From Candidatus Adamsella avium (lineage in GTDB: Bacteria > Cyanobacteriota > Vampirovibrionia > Gastranaerophilales > CAJFVJ01): DNA of 64,000 nucleotides. Where the stretch lies: the NCBI GenBank assembly GCA_904420445.1, contig CAJFVJ010000002.1, forward strand, positions 247,011-311,010, read 5' to 3'. Below, piece by piece: positions 8,801 through 17,738 of the stretch (position 1 is its first letter; each line of letters starts with the position of its first letter). A program made the position numbers and the translations under genes. Below the pieces are notes generated by a model, which saw only the letters and a program-made list of their open reading frames with translations, ran no database searches and was not told the origin of the DNA.

Positions 8801-8919
8801 CGAATAAAGATTTCAAATGTTGCTAGAATTGTTACAAAAAGCAATATATCCTTCTTTTATAGGTTATATAAATTTCTTACGGGTATTAAAATTACATGGA
8901 CAGCTTAGAGGTCTTGTTT

Positions 8920-10725
8920 ATGAAAGTTTTGTTATTATTTCCACCTCAGTGGACTCCGCTCAGCCCTCATTTTGCCATTCCTTCATTGAAAGGTCAGCTT
9001 GAGCATAATGGTTTTTCAACAAAAGTATTTGATTTGAATATAGATTTTTATAATAAAATTTTGAATAAGTCTTTTTTGATTAAATCTATAGACAAATCAT
9101 CAAAGATGTTTCAGGGGTTGTTGAAAGACATTTCGAAATATCATTCTCCGACAAAGCAATTCATGGATTATCCTTTTCCTATCCAGAATAAGATGCTGAA
9201 GTATACAAAAATAAAAGAATATCTTACAAAGAAGAAGTATGAGCTTGAAAATATCCCTGATTTAATACATGAAGCTGTATCGATTCTTAAGAATGAACAG
9301 GATTTTTATAATCCTGATTTGTTAATCAGAGCGTTGAATATTATTGATGCAGGTCTTGATATTGCCTCTTTGCCTTATACACCGACCTCCATAACATTTG
9401 ATAACTATGCTAATCCTTTGTTTAAGCTGACTTATGATAATATCAAATATTACTGTTTTGATAAAGATACAAACATCTTCATGGAATATTATGATGAGAT
9501 AGTTGATGAGCTGCTTGAAGAAGATGTTGACTATATAGGCATTTCTATAAATTCATCAACGCAGATTGTCGGGGGGCTTACACTGTCGCACCTTTTGAAG
9601 AAAAAAACGAAAGCCCATGTGAATATCGGCGGGAATTTCTTCGGGAGAGTTATAGACAATCTTGCAAAAGAAAAAGAATTTTTTGAACTCTTTGCTGATT
9701 CAGTTCTGGTAGAAGAGGGCGAACGACCTGTTGTTGAACTTGCAAAAGCTATCGCAGGAGAAATTCCGTTTGATGCTGTTCCAAATCTCGTTTTTTACAG
9801 AGATGGCGCTCCTGTTATTACGAAAAAAGATATTCCAATGAAGCTTGATGATATGAGCAACATATCTTTGGACGGTTATGATTTGAGCAAATATTTCTGC
9901 GCCGATATTGTTATGCCCGTCCAGTCGAGCAGAGGGTGTTACTGGAGAAAGTGCAGTTTTTGCGATCAGGATTTCGGGCAGAATTTCAACGTAAAACATA
10001 CTGAAAAGTTTGTTTCTGAACTCTCTGAAATAAAAGAAAAATACGGAATAAGACATTTTGAGTTTATTGATGAGTCAGTAGGACCTTCTTATATGGAGGG
10101 ACTAGCTGATGAGCTTTTGAAAAACGGTGTTGATGTCAAATATTTTTGCAACGCAAGACTTGAGAGAGCATTCAGCAAAGAAATTCTTGAAAAAGCTTAC
10201 AAAAGCGGATTGTCAATGATTCTCTGGGGTTTTGAGTCCGGTTCAAATAAAGTTATGGAGCTAATCAACAAAGGTATTGATATCGATAAACGTCTTGAGA
10301 TATTGAAAGATTCAACAGACGCAGGAATATGGAATTTTGCTTTTATTTTCTTCGGTTTTCCTGCTGAGACAGTAGAGGATGCAGAAAAAACCATCAAAAT
10401 TATCTGCGATAATGTTGATGTTATACACTCTTACGGTCGGAGTGTTTTTACTATGGGCAAACATACAAAACTGAGAGAAGACCCCGGAAAATACGGTATT
10501 ATATCGATAAAAGAACAGCAGCAGGAGTTTGCTCCGTTTTATGACTTTGATAGTGTCGGAATGAGCAAAAAAGAACTGCATGATGTGATAACAAAATGTA
10601 CTCTTGAATGTAATAAAGCCTATGATAAGCCGTTGTGGATGTATTTGAGGTTCAGGGAATTGTTGTTCCTTTATGTTGCCAGATACGGCGTTGATTGGGT
10701 TCGGAAATTTAAATTTAACGCATGA
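8920..10725 (+). CDS. Cobalamin-binding-type radical SAM protein
   Basis: 602 residues from ATG 8920, which has AGAGGT 7 nt upstream; an earlier in-frame ATG at 8896 lacks a site. The N-terminus (MKVLLLFPPQWTPLSPHFA) and a Rossmann-like stretch around residues 200-270 match the B12-binding radical SAM layout (PF02310 then PF04055), although the His of the usual DxHxxG motif is not seen. The iron-sulfur motif is GCYWRKCSFC: Cys340, Cys345, Cys348, that is CX4CX2C rather than the usual CX3CX2C. FEFIDES, LWGFESGS and FGFPAET follow as in radical SAM barrels. It probably performs a radical methylation or rearrangement; the substrate is unknown. A small peptide gene lies about 1.1 kb away on the other strand. 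A coiled-coil gene follows after 18 bp. Confidence 0.85.
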   Translation: MKVLLLFPPQWTPLSPHFAIPSLKGQLEHNGFSTKVFDLNIDFYNKILNKSFLIKSIDKSSKMFQGLLKDISKYHSPTKQFMDYPFPIQNKMLKYTKIKEYLTKKKYELENIPDLIHEAVSILKNEQDFYNPDLLIRALNIIDAGLDIASLPYTPTSITFDNYANPLFKLTYDNIKYYCFDKDTNIFMEYYDEIVDELLEEDVDYIGISINSSTQIVGGLTLSHLLKKKTKAHVNIGGNFFGRVIDNLAKEKEFFELFADSVLVEEGERPVVELAKAIAGEIPFDAVPNLVFYRDGAPVITKKDIPMKLDDMSNISLDGYDLSKYFCADIVMPVQSSRGCYWRKCSFCDQDFGQNFNVKHTEKFVSELSEIKEKYGIRHFEFIDESVGPSYMEGLADELLKNGVDVKYFCNARLERAFSKEILEKAYKSGLSMILWGFESGSNKVMELINKGIDIDKRLEILKDSTDAGIWNFAFIFFGFPAETVEDAEKTIKIICDNVDVIHSYGRSVFTMGKHTKLREDPGKYGIISIKEQQQEFAPFYDFDSVGMSKKELHDVITKCTLECNKAYDKPLWMYLRFRELLFLYVARYGVDWVRKFKFNA

Positions 10726-10743
10726 AATTAGGAGATATAGAAG

Positions 10744-11067
10744 ATGTTTTTTGGAAAAAAGAAAGAAGAAAATCTTACAAAAAAAATAGAAGAAGACCGT
10801 GAAAAAATCAAAGAAACCATGGCGGCAAATTTGAAAAAACTTAATTTTACAAATATGGAAATTAATGAAGTTATGGAGTTGATTGCCGTTGCTGAAACAA
10901 AAATCCAGATTTTGAAAGACAGTTTGATTGGTTCAAATATCAATAATGACGATCCAACTCCACAGATGAAGCAGGTTCATGATGAAATTATGGCAATTCA
11001 ACAACAGCTTGCCGCTGATATCAAAAGCAAAGTTGCTCAGATAAGAGAAAGAAAAGCCAATCGCTAA
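10744..11067 (+). CDS. Small charged coiled-coil protein
   Basis: 107 residues, rich in Lys and Glu. Two helical heptad-like stretches (about 5-60 and 70-107) suggest a coiled coil; there is no signal peptide. AGGAG lies 9 nt before the ATG. It follows the radical SAM gene by 18 bp and is probably co-transcribed. Its last codons overlap by 4 bp the end of the convergent gene at 11064-11738. The family is not recognised. Confidence 0.65.
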   Translation: MFFGKKKEENLTKKIEEDREKIKETMAANLKKLNFTNMEINEVMELIAVAETKIQILKDSLIGSNINNDDPTPQMKQVHDEIMAIQQQLAADIKSKVAQIRERKANR

Positions 11068-11738
11068 TTCTTTGTTGACTGTCTTATTTCTTTGAGGAAA
11101 TCAGGTTCTTTTGCCTTAGAAGACGTATACAGGTATAGATTTTCCTGTGTATTTTGGTCTGAAACTTTCAGCAGAAGATCTGTTTTTTTATCTCCATCCA
11201 AATCTCCGCACCAAATCAGGTCGATATCTTGAGTAAGTTCTCCTGTAGAGGTTATTTTTGCTTCCTTCAAACGTTGTTCTCCTGTGTCAAGAACAAGTGA
11301 AACAGTCATTTTTGCTTCTTGTTCTTTTTTGTCCGGGTATATTTTGCGCTCGATTGATTTGCTTATTTTGAAGAGATACCCTTCAATGTTAAAAATTGTA
11401 GACATACCTGAGTCTTTTTCGCTTTTTTTGAAAAATACCGTTTGAGGATTTTTGATGTCCAACTCTGTATCAACGACGAAGGCTTTTGTGAAGTTTTTCG
11501 GACATCCATCATAAGAAAAAGAGTTATTCTGCTGCTTTTTTAGCGGAGATTTGATGACTTTTGTCGAATTTTTTGAGTCCACACAGACGATATAAACGTC
11601 TTTTGTTTCCTTGAGAAAGAAATTTTGTTTGAAAGTATCTGATATTGTCAAAAACTGCTGCGGCACAAACAATTTGAAATATCCGAATATACTCAGAGGA
11701 ATGGCAATGGCAAGCAGGATAAAAATATTTCTTCTCAT
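11064..11738 (-). CDS. Membrane-anchored hypothetical protein with FG-GAP-like segment
   Basis: 224 residues from ATG 11738, which has AGGAGA 6 nt upstream; a TTG two codons earlier is less likely. An N-terminal hydrophobic segment (residues 3-25) acts as signal or anchor. The rest is predicted extracytoplasmic and beta-rich. Near the C-terminus WCGDLDGDKKTDLLL resembles the calcium-binding strand-turn of FG-GAP/VCBS repeats (DLDGDKKTD). The function is unknown. It overlaps the convergent coiled-coil gene by 4 bp, with no room for a separate terminator. Confidence 0.65.
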   Translation of the reverse strand: MRRNIFILLAIAIPLSIFGYFKLFVPQQFLTISDTFKQNFFLKETKDVYIVCVDSKNSTKVIKSPLKKQQNNSFSYDGCPKNFTKAFVVDTELDIKNPQTVFFKKSEKDSGMSTIFNIEGYLFKISKSIERKIYPDKKEQEAKMTVSLVLDTGEQRLKEAKITSTGELTQDIDLIWCGDLDGDKKTDLLLKVSDQNTQENLYLYTSSKAKEPDFLKEIRQSTKN

Positions 11739-11851
11739 ATACAATCTCCTATGTGGTTATGTTTTTACAATACACTAAATATGTTTAATTGCATAGAACA
11801 ACAAAATAGTGTAGAGTATTTTTATGTAAAAGTTTTATGGCAGGGCATTTT

Positions 11852-12580
11852 ATGTACCAGATTTTAAAGGATTTTCAACTTGTAATTTTCGGTTTGGTTC
11901 TCGCTTTAGGGTTGATTGCGTGTTCAAAAACAGCATCCGATAATTTTGCAAAAGACGGGATAACTGTGACCGGGTCTGCTTATCAGATGGTAAAATCTGA
12001 TTTTGCAAGCTGGCAGTTTAATATTATTTCAAAAAATGCGAACAAGGCAGCTGCTTATGACGCTGTAAAATCGCAGATACCTGAGGTGAAAGAATATTTA
12101 TTGAAAAATGGTGTAAAAGAAGAGGAGATAGAATTTTTGCCTCCGACATCTTATCCTACATACAAAACAAACCCTCAGACAGGATATGCAACGCAAGAGG
12201 TTGCGTTTTACAATTTTTCGCAGCCTGTTAAAGTTAAATCAAACGATGTAAATAAGATAAAAGATTTATCGACAAATATTCAGGATTTATTATCTAAAGG
12301 TATAAATATCAACTCATCAAATCCCGAGTATCAATATACAGGGCTTGCTGATTTGAAAGTGAAACTGCTTGAAGACGCAACAAAAGACGCAAAAGCAAGA
12401 GCACAGGCGATGTTGAAGGCAACAAACAATGACGTCGGCAAAATACGCTCGGTCAAGATGGGAGTCTTTCAGATTACACGCAGTGATTCTAATGATGTCA
12501 GCGACTGGGGTATAAATGATACAACAACTATAGATAAAAAGGTTAATGCCGTTGCGAATGTTGTTTTTTCAATTAAGTAG
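11852..12580 (+). CDS. SIMPL-domain (DUF541) lipoprotein
   Basis: 242 residues from ATG 11852; an in-frame ATG at 11837 would add five residues but has no ribosome-binding site, whereas CAGGGC precedes 11852. A lipoprotein signal ends in LGLIAC, the Cys being the probable lipidation site. The mature part begins with ITVTGSA and fits the SIMPL/DUF541 fold: the VTGSA strand, a long helix, a repeat of strands and the helical stretch LLEDATKDAKARAQAMLKA, where this family usually has a similar A-x-x-A-x-A-x-A run. DUF541 proteins are periplasmic and poorly characterised, often linked to envelope stress. It is monocistronic. Confidence 0.8.
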   Translation: MYQILKDFQLVIFGLVLALGLIACSKTASDNFAKDGITVTGSAYQMVKSDFASWQFNIISKNANKAAAYDAVKSQIPEVKEYLLKNGVKEEEIEFLPPTSYPTYKTNPQTGYATQEVAFYNFSQPVKVKSNDVNKIKDLSTNIQDLLSKGININSSNPEYQYTGLADLKVKLLEDATKDAKARAQAMLKATNNDVGKIRSVKMGVFQITRSDSNDVSDWGINDTTTIDKKVNAVANVVFSIK

Positions 12581-12680
12581 AAGGTATTAATAAAATAATT
12601 TATTAACGTTAGGACTTCTTATTATTTGTATTGAAATAGGTTATTCTTGTTTCGGTTAATAAATGATAAGGAGTTTTTTT

Positions 12681-13970
12681 ATGACGAATTATTTATGGTC
12701 AGACAATCCGACAGCTCTCGGGACTCCATGCAATCCTGATACGCTGAATGAGTGTTTGATGCACCTGAAGTATAAGACAACAAAAAATTTCTGCATAAAC
12801 AGCGGAAATTTATCGCATGGAGAACCTGATTTGCTGTTTTATGAAGGCTCAGCGCTGAAATTCAAAGTCGGAGGAGTATATCCTGATTTGGTTTTGACAA
12901 ATGCTCAGAAAAAGAGTTTTGTATTGTCTTCTTTGGATGATTTATCAGTATCTTCAATGGACGATGGAGAATATGTCGTGTTTGCAGGTGTTGATGGAAG
13001 TGTTGAAACTGTAGAAAAATCTTTATTTGAACGTGGAGCAGAAAGCCCGTTTTCTATCCCTCTTCTTAAATCCAATTCTCAAGAGAGCTTTATCAGCAGC
13101 GGAACAAACATTGCCTCAGGTTCTGCGTATTATAAGGCATTTGTCACGAATGCTACATTTTCTAAGGCGAATTCTTATTCAAAACTAGAGATGCCGTTTT
13201 TTATGAAAGCAAAAAAATGGGTGATATCTTCTTCTTTGGACACGAAAAGAATCAAGACAGGCTATATAGAAGTTCTTGACCAATATGACGTCTGGACAAC
13301 GGTTGTAAATATAAATGAAACAATATCAGGAACAAATACAGACATTGTTTATACAAGTGCTTATCCGAATTTGGAATTTAAGGCTTTCAGAATAACCGGA
13401 GTTACAAACTTCGGAGCGACAAACGGATGGATATTCGGCTGTTTGCCCGTGGACTTTGAAGTTACAAGGTGGAGTGAAAAAGAGGGATTTGTCTGGTTTG
13501 ATACATCAAAAGAACCGACCAATGCTTATCAGATGACAGGCAGCGGGATATCGGAATATTCAAAAGTTCCGATAGGAAGCTTCACTGCAAAGTCAGGGGC
13601 TGTCAGTAAAGTCAGAACATTTATTTATAACATAAACGGTTATGATATGAATTTGACTTCTTTTTTCCCTGATTTTACAAGGGGAATAAATAAAACCTGG
13701 AACACCTCAAATACTGCTGAATGTGACGGATGGATATACGGAACGGTAGTTATTGACTTTCAAACAGGCGGATTTTGTCAGGTTTATTTGTATATTAACG
13801 GTAACAGAATAGGTATGCTTGATAGAACAGGCTCAGGAGAAGGAGATACAGCGTTTTGCTTTTATCCCGTGAAAAAAGGTGATACATATTACATCTCTTC
13901 TGTCTGTGGACAAGCTGCTTATACAAGTAGTGCATCGATAAAATTTTATCCGAATTTAGGAGGAATATAG
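12681..13970 (+). CDS. Phage tail-fibre / receptor-binding-like protein
   Basis: 429 residues. ATG 12681 follows AAGGAG by 8 nt; an upstream in-frame ATG at 12663 is unlikely. The first 40 residues (MTNYLWSDNP, then NPDTLNECLMHLKY) resemble tail-fibre attachment segments found in gut phages. The middle is beta-rich and could be a galactose-binding-like sandwich (WTTVVNINET, FRITGV). The C-terminal 140 residues look like a small beta jelly-roll (FIYNINGYDM, VYLYINGNRIG). No signal peptide. The next gene is DUF4376-like, a usual neighbour of tail fibres. No capsid, terminase or integrase gene is near, so this is a remnant or a domesticated module. Confidence 0.6.
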   Translation: MTNYLWSDNPTALGTPCNPDTLNECLMHLKYKTTKNFCINSGNLSHGEPDLLFYEGSALKFKVGGVYPDLVLTNAQKKSFVLSSLDDLSVSSMDDGEYVVFAGVDGSVETVEKSLFERGAESPFSIPLLKSNSQESFISSGTNIASGSAYYKAFVTNATFSKANSYSKLEMPFFMKAKKWVISSSLDTKRIKTGYIEVLDQYDVWTTVVNINETISGTNTDIVYTSAYPNLEFKAFRITGVTNFGATNGWIFGCLPVDFEVTRWSEKEGFVWFDTSKEPTNAYQMTGSGISEYSKVPIGSFTAKSGAVSKVRTFIYNINGYDMNLTSFFPDFTRGINKTWNTSNTAECDGWIYGTVVIDFQTGGFCQVYLYINGNRIGMLDRTGSGEGDTAFCFYPVKKGDTYYISSVCGQAAYTSSASIKFYPNLGGI

Positions 13971-13972
13971 GT

Positions 13973-14521
13973 ATGTATATAAAAATAGAAAATAACAATT
14001 TATCAAGCTGGGCTGACTGGGCTTTTGAGGGGTCGAGTTATGTCGATATTGACTACAATTATTTCAACGAAAATCAGGACAGCTTTAAGGTCATAGAAGG
14101 TGTGTTGACTGATATTTCAAACACTGATGAGTACAAATCTCAGCAGCTTGCAAAAACGAAAAACTTGAAACTCCTCGAAAACAAACAGGCGCTTGAACAG
14201 AAAGAGTCGTTGACCACATCTTTCGGAGTTGTGAAAGTGAATACACCGATTGGCAGAGTTGATGTGATGGCAACAGGCTTTTTGAATCTTGTAAGCCTTA
14301 CCAAAACAAATCTTCCTGCCGGTTCATTCAGAACATATTCAAACGGTCAGGAGGTTCCATCTCCTGAAATGACACCTGAGCAGGTAGGTGCGTTTTATCT
14401 TGAAATATTCAACAAGTTGAACACTCTTGATAAGACATATAAACAGTATGAAACTCAAATTAATGAATCGGAAACTATGGACGAGCTTGATTCTGTTGTG
14501 TTTGATTACTCATCTATTTAG
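13973..14521 (+). CDS. DUF4376-like tail-fibre accessory protein
   Basis: 182 residues, starting 2 bp after the stop of the tail-fibre-like gene. The N-terminal part (DIDYNYFNENQDSFKVIEG) is followed by a short charged helix (about residues 58-78) and a C-terminal pattern ending in a helix with YKQYETQINESETMDELD. This layout resembles DUF4376 proteins at the end of phage tail modules, some of which act as fibre assembly factors. Assignment is by layout only. Translational coupling with the upstream gene suggests the two products work together. Confidence 0.5.
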   Translation: MYIKIENNNLSSWADWAFEGSSYVDIDYNYFNENQDSFKVIEGVLTDISNTDEYKSQQLAKTKNLKLLENKQALEQKESLTTSFGVVKVNTPIGRVDVMATGFLNLVSLTKTNLPAGSFRTYSNGQEVPSPEMTPEQVGAFYLEIFNKLNTLDKTYKQYETQINESETMDELDSVVFDYSSI

Positions 14522-14530
14522 AAAAAAAAC

Positions 14531-14584
14531 TCTTCGCTTGCGCTCAGAGTGGCAATGTCATATTGAGCGCAGCGAAATATCTTC
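14531..14584. repeat. REP-like palindromic repeat (GTCAT-TGAGCG family)
   Basis: TTCGCTTGCGCTCA (14533-14546) pairs with TGAGCGCAGCGAA (14564-14576), one bulge, with GTCAT inside the loop. The same GTCAT-n-TGAGCG...CGAA word occurs in the repeats at 29600-29741 and 40741-40868. It may also end transcription of the phage-like pair. Confidence 0.6.
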
Positions 14585-14612
14585 TGCGAAAGCCTCTTCA
14601 AAGTATTCAGAG

Positions 14613-15458
14613 TTATACAAGTCTTTTGTATTTTTCAAAAGCTTTCTCCCATTCCTCTTTCAGATTATGCTTGAAGCAGTAGTCTTTTTCAAGAAGCAGC
14701 GTAGATAAATATTTCTTTTGAGAAGCTTCTGTTCTTATTGCATTTGAACTATGCCAGCGGTAGGAAAAAAGAACTTTGTCTATGAATTTGAATTTATATT
14801 TCTTTGCGAGCTGGAGATTCATATACCAGTCTTCCAAAACATCTTCTCTGTATTTTCCTGCTTCGAGGAGTACTGATTTTCTCAGGAGATAACCGTTTGT
14901 GACGTAATTCGACCACAGTAGGGTTTTGTAGTCACCGTATTGTTCTGACAAAAAATTTATTCTTGCAGATTTTTCCATCCTCTGTGCTGTAGTTTTGTAT
15001 TTTGCAACAACCGGGTCATATTTTTTGTGAGGATTGAATTCATGGTCCCAGAAAATTCTGTTGTTGTTCTCATCAATCAGCTCGCCATCACCGGTGATAA
15101 GGGCGTAGTCCGCTTTATCTTTTATAAAGCTGTAAAATGTTTCTATTGCCTCAGGTTTGGCGATGTCATCTGATGCAATGATATAGACAAATTCTCCGTT
15201 TGCTAAATCTATCCCCGTATTGAGGCTGTTGTTGATGCCTTTGTTTTGTTCTTTTTTTATGAATTTAAAATTTGTAAATCTTTTTCTGCATTCATTCTCG
15301 AGTGATAAAACAGCGCTTCTTGTGTTGTCGGTTGAGTTATCGTCGATGATTATCAACTCAAGATTTCTGAAGGTCTGGTTGATAATGGATTTTATTGTTG
15401 AGGTTATGAATTTTTCATGATTGAACGATGGTATTATGATTGATATCAGGTCTTGCAT
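14613..15458 (-). CDS. Glycosyltransferase family 2
   Basis: 281 residues with the GT-A fold. ISIIIPSFNHEKF opens the nucleotide-sugar fold, LIIIDDNSTD carries the uridine-binding Asp pair, and YIIASDDIAKPEA is the metal-binding DxD equivalent. A later EDWYMNLQLA motif provides the catalytic-base region of the family. Cytoplasmic, no membrane segment; it transfers a sugar from an NDP donor to a growing glycan. It is the only intact gene of the glycan locus on the minus strand here and lacks the near-identical 5' cassette shared by the four GT2 genes further right. Donor and acceptor cannot be predicted. Confidence 0.9.
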   Translation of the reverse strand: MQDLISIIIPSFNHEKFITSTIKSIINQTFRNLELIIIDDNSTDNTRSAVLSLENECRKRFTNFKFIKKEQNKGINNSLNTGIDLANGEFVYIIASDDIAKPEAIETFYSFIKDKADYALITGDGELIDENNNRIFWDHEFNPHKKYDPVVAKYKTTAQRMEKSARINFLSEQYGDYKTLLWSNYVTNGYLLRKSVLLEAGKYREDVLEDWYMNLQLAKKYKFKFIDKVLFSYRWHSSNAIRTEASQKKYLSTLLLEKDYCFKHNLKEEWEKAFEKYKRLV

Positions 15459-15529
15459 ATTTATACCGTTGTTTTGTATTGTTGTAATTATATCAAAGAT
15501 TATGTTTAAATATAAGTCAGAGGTGTTTT

Positions 15530-16780
15530 ATGAAGGATTTTATTCAAAAGTTAGGCTTTTTGTTGAATGTATCGAGCAATCTTTCAACTGAGAAAAAATA
15601 TTTGAAAACGCTTAGAAATATTGTGAAAGAATCATCAAAGCTGAATAAAACAGGAGAATATGGATTGCCTTTATTTTATTCATCAGAGTTGATGAATTTG
15701 ATATTGAAAGAAAGAGTTCAAGAAAAATATCAGGGGAAAATCCTTCTTGTATCTCATGAATTTTCAAGAACAGGTGCACCTATGGCGTGTCTTATGCTTG
15801 CTAAGACCATAAAAAAAATCTTTGGAGAACCTCCTGTTGTTATGGGGTGTTCTGATGGACCTTTCAGGCAGGATTTTGAAGATGCGGGGATAAAAACTTT
15901 TTTGATTGGAGAGCTTCCGTTTTTCAAAAATGATTTGAAAAACTTTCTTGATAGTTTTGATTTGATTATAGTAAATTCTGTTTCGTTTTTATTTTTTGAT
16001 GTTATTAATAATGTTTCAGTCCCAGTTGTCTGGTGGAATCATGAAGTTTTGGATATGAAGTCTGTCAAAATCTTGAATATGGATAAATTTTTGCTCTCTT
16101 TGAAAGAAGTCTGGTTTGTATCACCTTTGTTGGAGGACTTTTTGAAAGAGCATTTTCCACAGGTTCAGCGAAGATTTTTCCCTTATGGTATTCCAATCGA
16201 GCAGCTTCCTGAAAGACAAATAAAAAGTAGTGAGTTGAATTTCCTGCTTGTCGGTTCTATAGAGAAAAGAAAGGGAATACATATTTTTATTGATGCAATA
16301 TCTGCTCTCCCTGAAAAGATGAGGGAAAAATGCAGTTTTAAAATTATCGGAAAAGTTATGGAACAAGGGTATTATAAAAAAATGCTTGATAGAGCATCAG
16401 GCATAAAAGAACTTGATATCTTGCCTCCTGTTTCACATGATGAGCTTTTGCAGTATTATGCTGATTGTGATGTTGTTGTATCTTCTTCAATCGTTGATCC
16501 TTTCCCGATAGTGATTACAGAGGGATTTATGCATTCAAAATTGTGTTTGTTTCCTGATGCAATAGGTCAGGCTTTGTTGGTCGAGGACAAGAAAAATGCT
16601 GTTTTATTCAAGACAGGAGATGCCATCGATTTGAAAAATAAGATTGAAGATATTGTTTTGAATTTTGAAAAATATCAAAATATTGCAAAAGAGGGGCGCA
16701 AAATTTATGAGGATTATTTTTCGATGGAAAAATTCTCAGAGAATGTGAAAAATAATGTGGATTTTTTTGTTGGAAAATAG
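15530..16780 (+). CDS. Glycosyltransferase family 4 (GT-B)
   Basis: 416 residues. An N-terminal helical lead (1-65) precedes a GT-B core: ILLVSHEFSRTGAP is the acceptor-side Gly-rich loop, LNFLLVGSIEKRKGIHIFI opens the donor-side domain, and SSIVDPFPIVITEGF (about residues 320-335) is the EX7E-type nucleotide-sugar site in shortened form. AGAGGT precedes the ATG by 6 nt. Divergent from the GT2 at 14613 and convergent with the disrupted DUF1796 gene at 16785. Likely role: retaining transfer of a hexose in surface glycan assembly. Confidence 0.88.
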   Translation: MKDFIQKLGFLLNVSSNLSTEKKYLKTLRNIVKESSKLNKTGEYGLPLFYSSELMNLILKERVQEKYQGKILLVSHEFSRTGAPMACLMLAKTIKKIFGEPPVVMGCSDGPFRQDFEDAGIKTFLIGELPFFKNDLKNFLDSFDLIIVNSVSFLFFDVINNVSVPVVWWNHEVLDMKSVKILNMDKFLLSLKEVWFVSPLLEDFLKEHFPQVQRRFFPYGIPIEQLPERQIKSSELNFLLVGSIEKRKGIHIFIDAISALPEKMREKCSFKIIGKVMEQGYYKKMLDRASGIKELDILPPVSHDELLQYYADCDVVVSSSIVDPFPIVITEGFMHSKLCLFPDAIGQALLVEDKKNAVLFKTGDAIDLKNKIEDIVLNFEKYQNIAKEGRKIYEDYFSMEKFSENVKNNVDFFVGK

Positions 16781-16784
16781 TTTC

Positions 16785-17595
16785 TTAGCCCCTGACTCTG
16801 CCGAGACAAAAATCAAATCTGAGACCGAAGAGGTAAAATCTGAACCGGAGTAGTGTATTTATTCTCGGCAAAAGATATATTCCAACCCCTTTTTTCAGTT
16901 TTCTGATTTTTTTATTCAGATAAAACTCACTGAATATTTTTTGAACGACTTCATAATCAGGAATTGAGGTATCAGGCGTATTGAAATAATGAACAATAGG
17001 TTCAAAATTTGCATAAATTTTTATTATATTATCATTTACCATATATTCCTGATGAGGCTCTGTTTTGTACAATTCAGGTTTGCTCTCGAGATAGAGTATG
17101 TCAATTTGTTGTTTTGGAAATTTCTGCTGCAATTTTTGCTGGATTCTGATGAGTGTTTCATCATCAACATGTATGTTCAGCGTCGGATGAGCGAGATATA
17201 CCGCAAGAACTTTTTTTGATTTTTGTATTTCTTTGTAGAGTCTTTTTATTCGTCTGTTGTATTTTGCAAGTTGGATGGGGTATGCATCATCAAAACTTTG
17301 TTCCTCTTGAGGAGGAAAATCATGTATGAAGTGCATTTTCGTTTGTTTGTTTATGTATCTATTATCATTAAAAATATTACTTTTTTCTAAATCTTCTTTG
17401 TTGAAAAAATCTTTGAAATCAGAAACTATCAAATCAGCTCTATTCTCAAAGTTACAGTATGCGACCCAATCAAAAGGATATGATTTCTTCTGTAATCCTG
17501 TTTTCCTTAATAAAGAAGAGCAATGACAAGCAGAACCAATGCTGAATATAAAGTCATAGCACTTGTCTTTCTTTCTTTTTTTTCTCAGGCTTCAA
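16785..17595 (-). pseudogene. DUF1796-family gene put out of frame by an A8 tract (pseudogene or phase-variable gene)
   Basis: The long open frame (16785 to about 17590) has no usual start codon upstream of its conserved N-terminal motifs. On the minus strand, TTG 17595, preceded by GGAGG at 10 nt, starts MKPEKKKK and hits a stop after 13 codons. Deleting one A from the A8 tract (17576-17583) joins this start to the long frame and gives 269 residues, matching the 260-residue homologue at 20784. The restored protein has FSIGSACHCSS and KKSYPFDW, matching SLGCCCMPR and ELSYPFDL of DUF1796 (papain-like peptidase family by annotation). A TTG inside the frame at 17432 would omit both motifs. Sequencing error, decay, slippage or phase variation are all possible. 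Confidence 0.7.
17576..17583 (-). repeat. A8 homopolymer (minus strand) at the frameshift point
   Basis: Eight A residues on the coding strand, followed by GAAAGAAAG, lie between the TTG start and the conserved domain of the DUF1796 gene. A7 would restore the frame. Such tracts are typical sites of replication slippage or transcriptional slippage. Confidence 0.75.
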
Positions 17596-17738
17596 TGCTT
17601 ATTTTCCTCCAAAATATGTAAATATCTTTTGTAATTTAAACATAAAGAACAGTGATGTTCAAAAACATTAACAAAACATCATATTTGAATGAATTTGTTT
17701 TAGAATAAGTATTGAATGATAGAGTTAGTTGGATTGTT

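Noticed and set aside
12581..12680. Riboswitch or attachment site before the phage-like pair
   Set aside because: Only an 8-bp AT palindrome (TTAATAAA/TTTATTAA) is seen; no duplicated att-like core and no recognised aptamer structure.
14427..14708. Plus-strand frame reading through the REP-like repeat at 14531-14584
   Set aside because: It spans the end of one real gene, a repeat and the antisense end of another; the peptide is a translated repeat.
17432..17595. Start of the DUF1796 gene at the internal TTG 17432
   Set aside because: That start would remove the conserved FSIGSACHC and SYPFD motifs that lie upstream in the same frame; a frame disruption at the A8 tract explains the data better.
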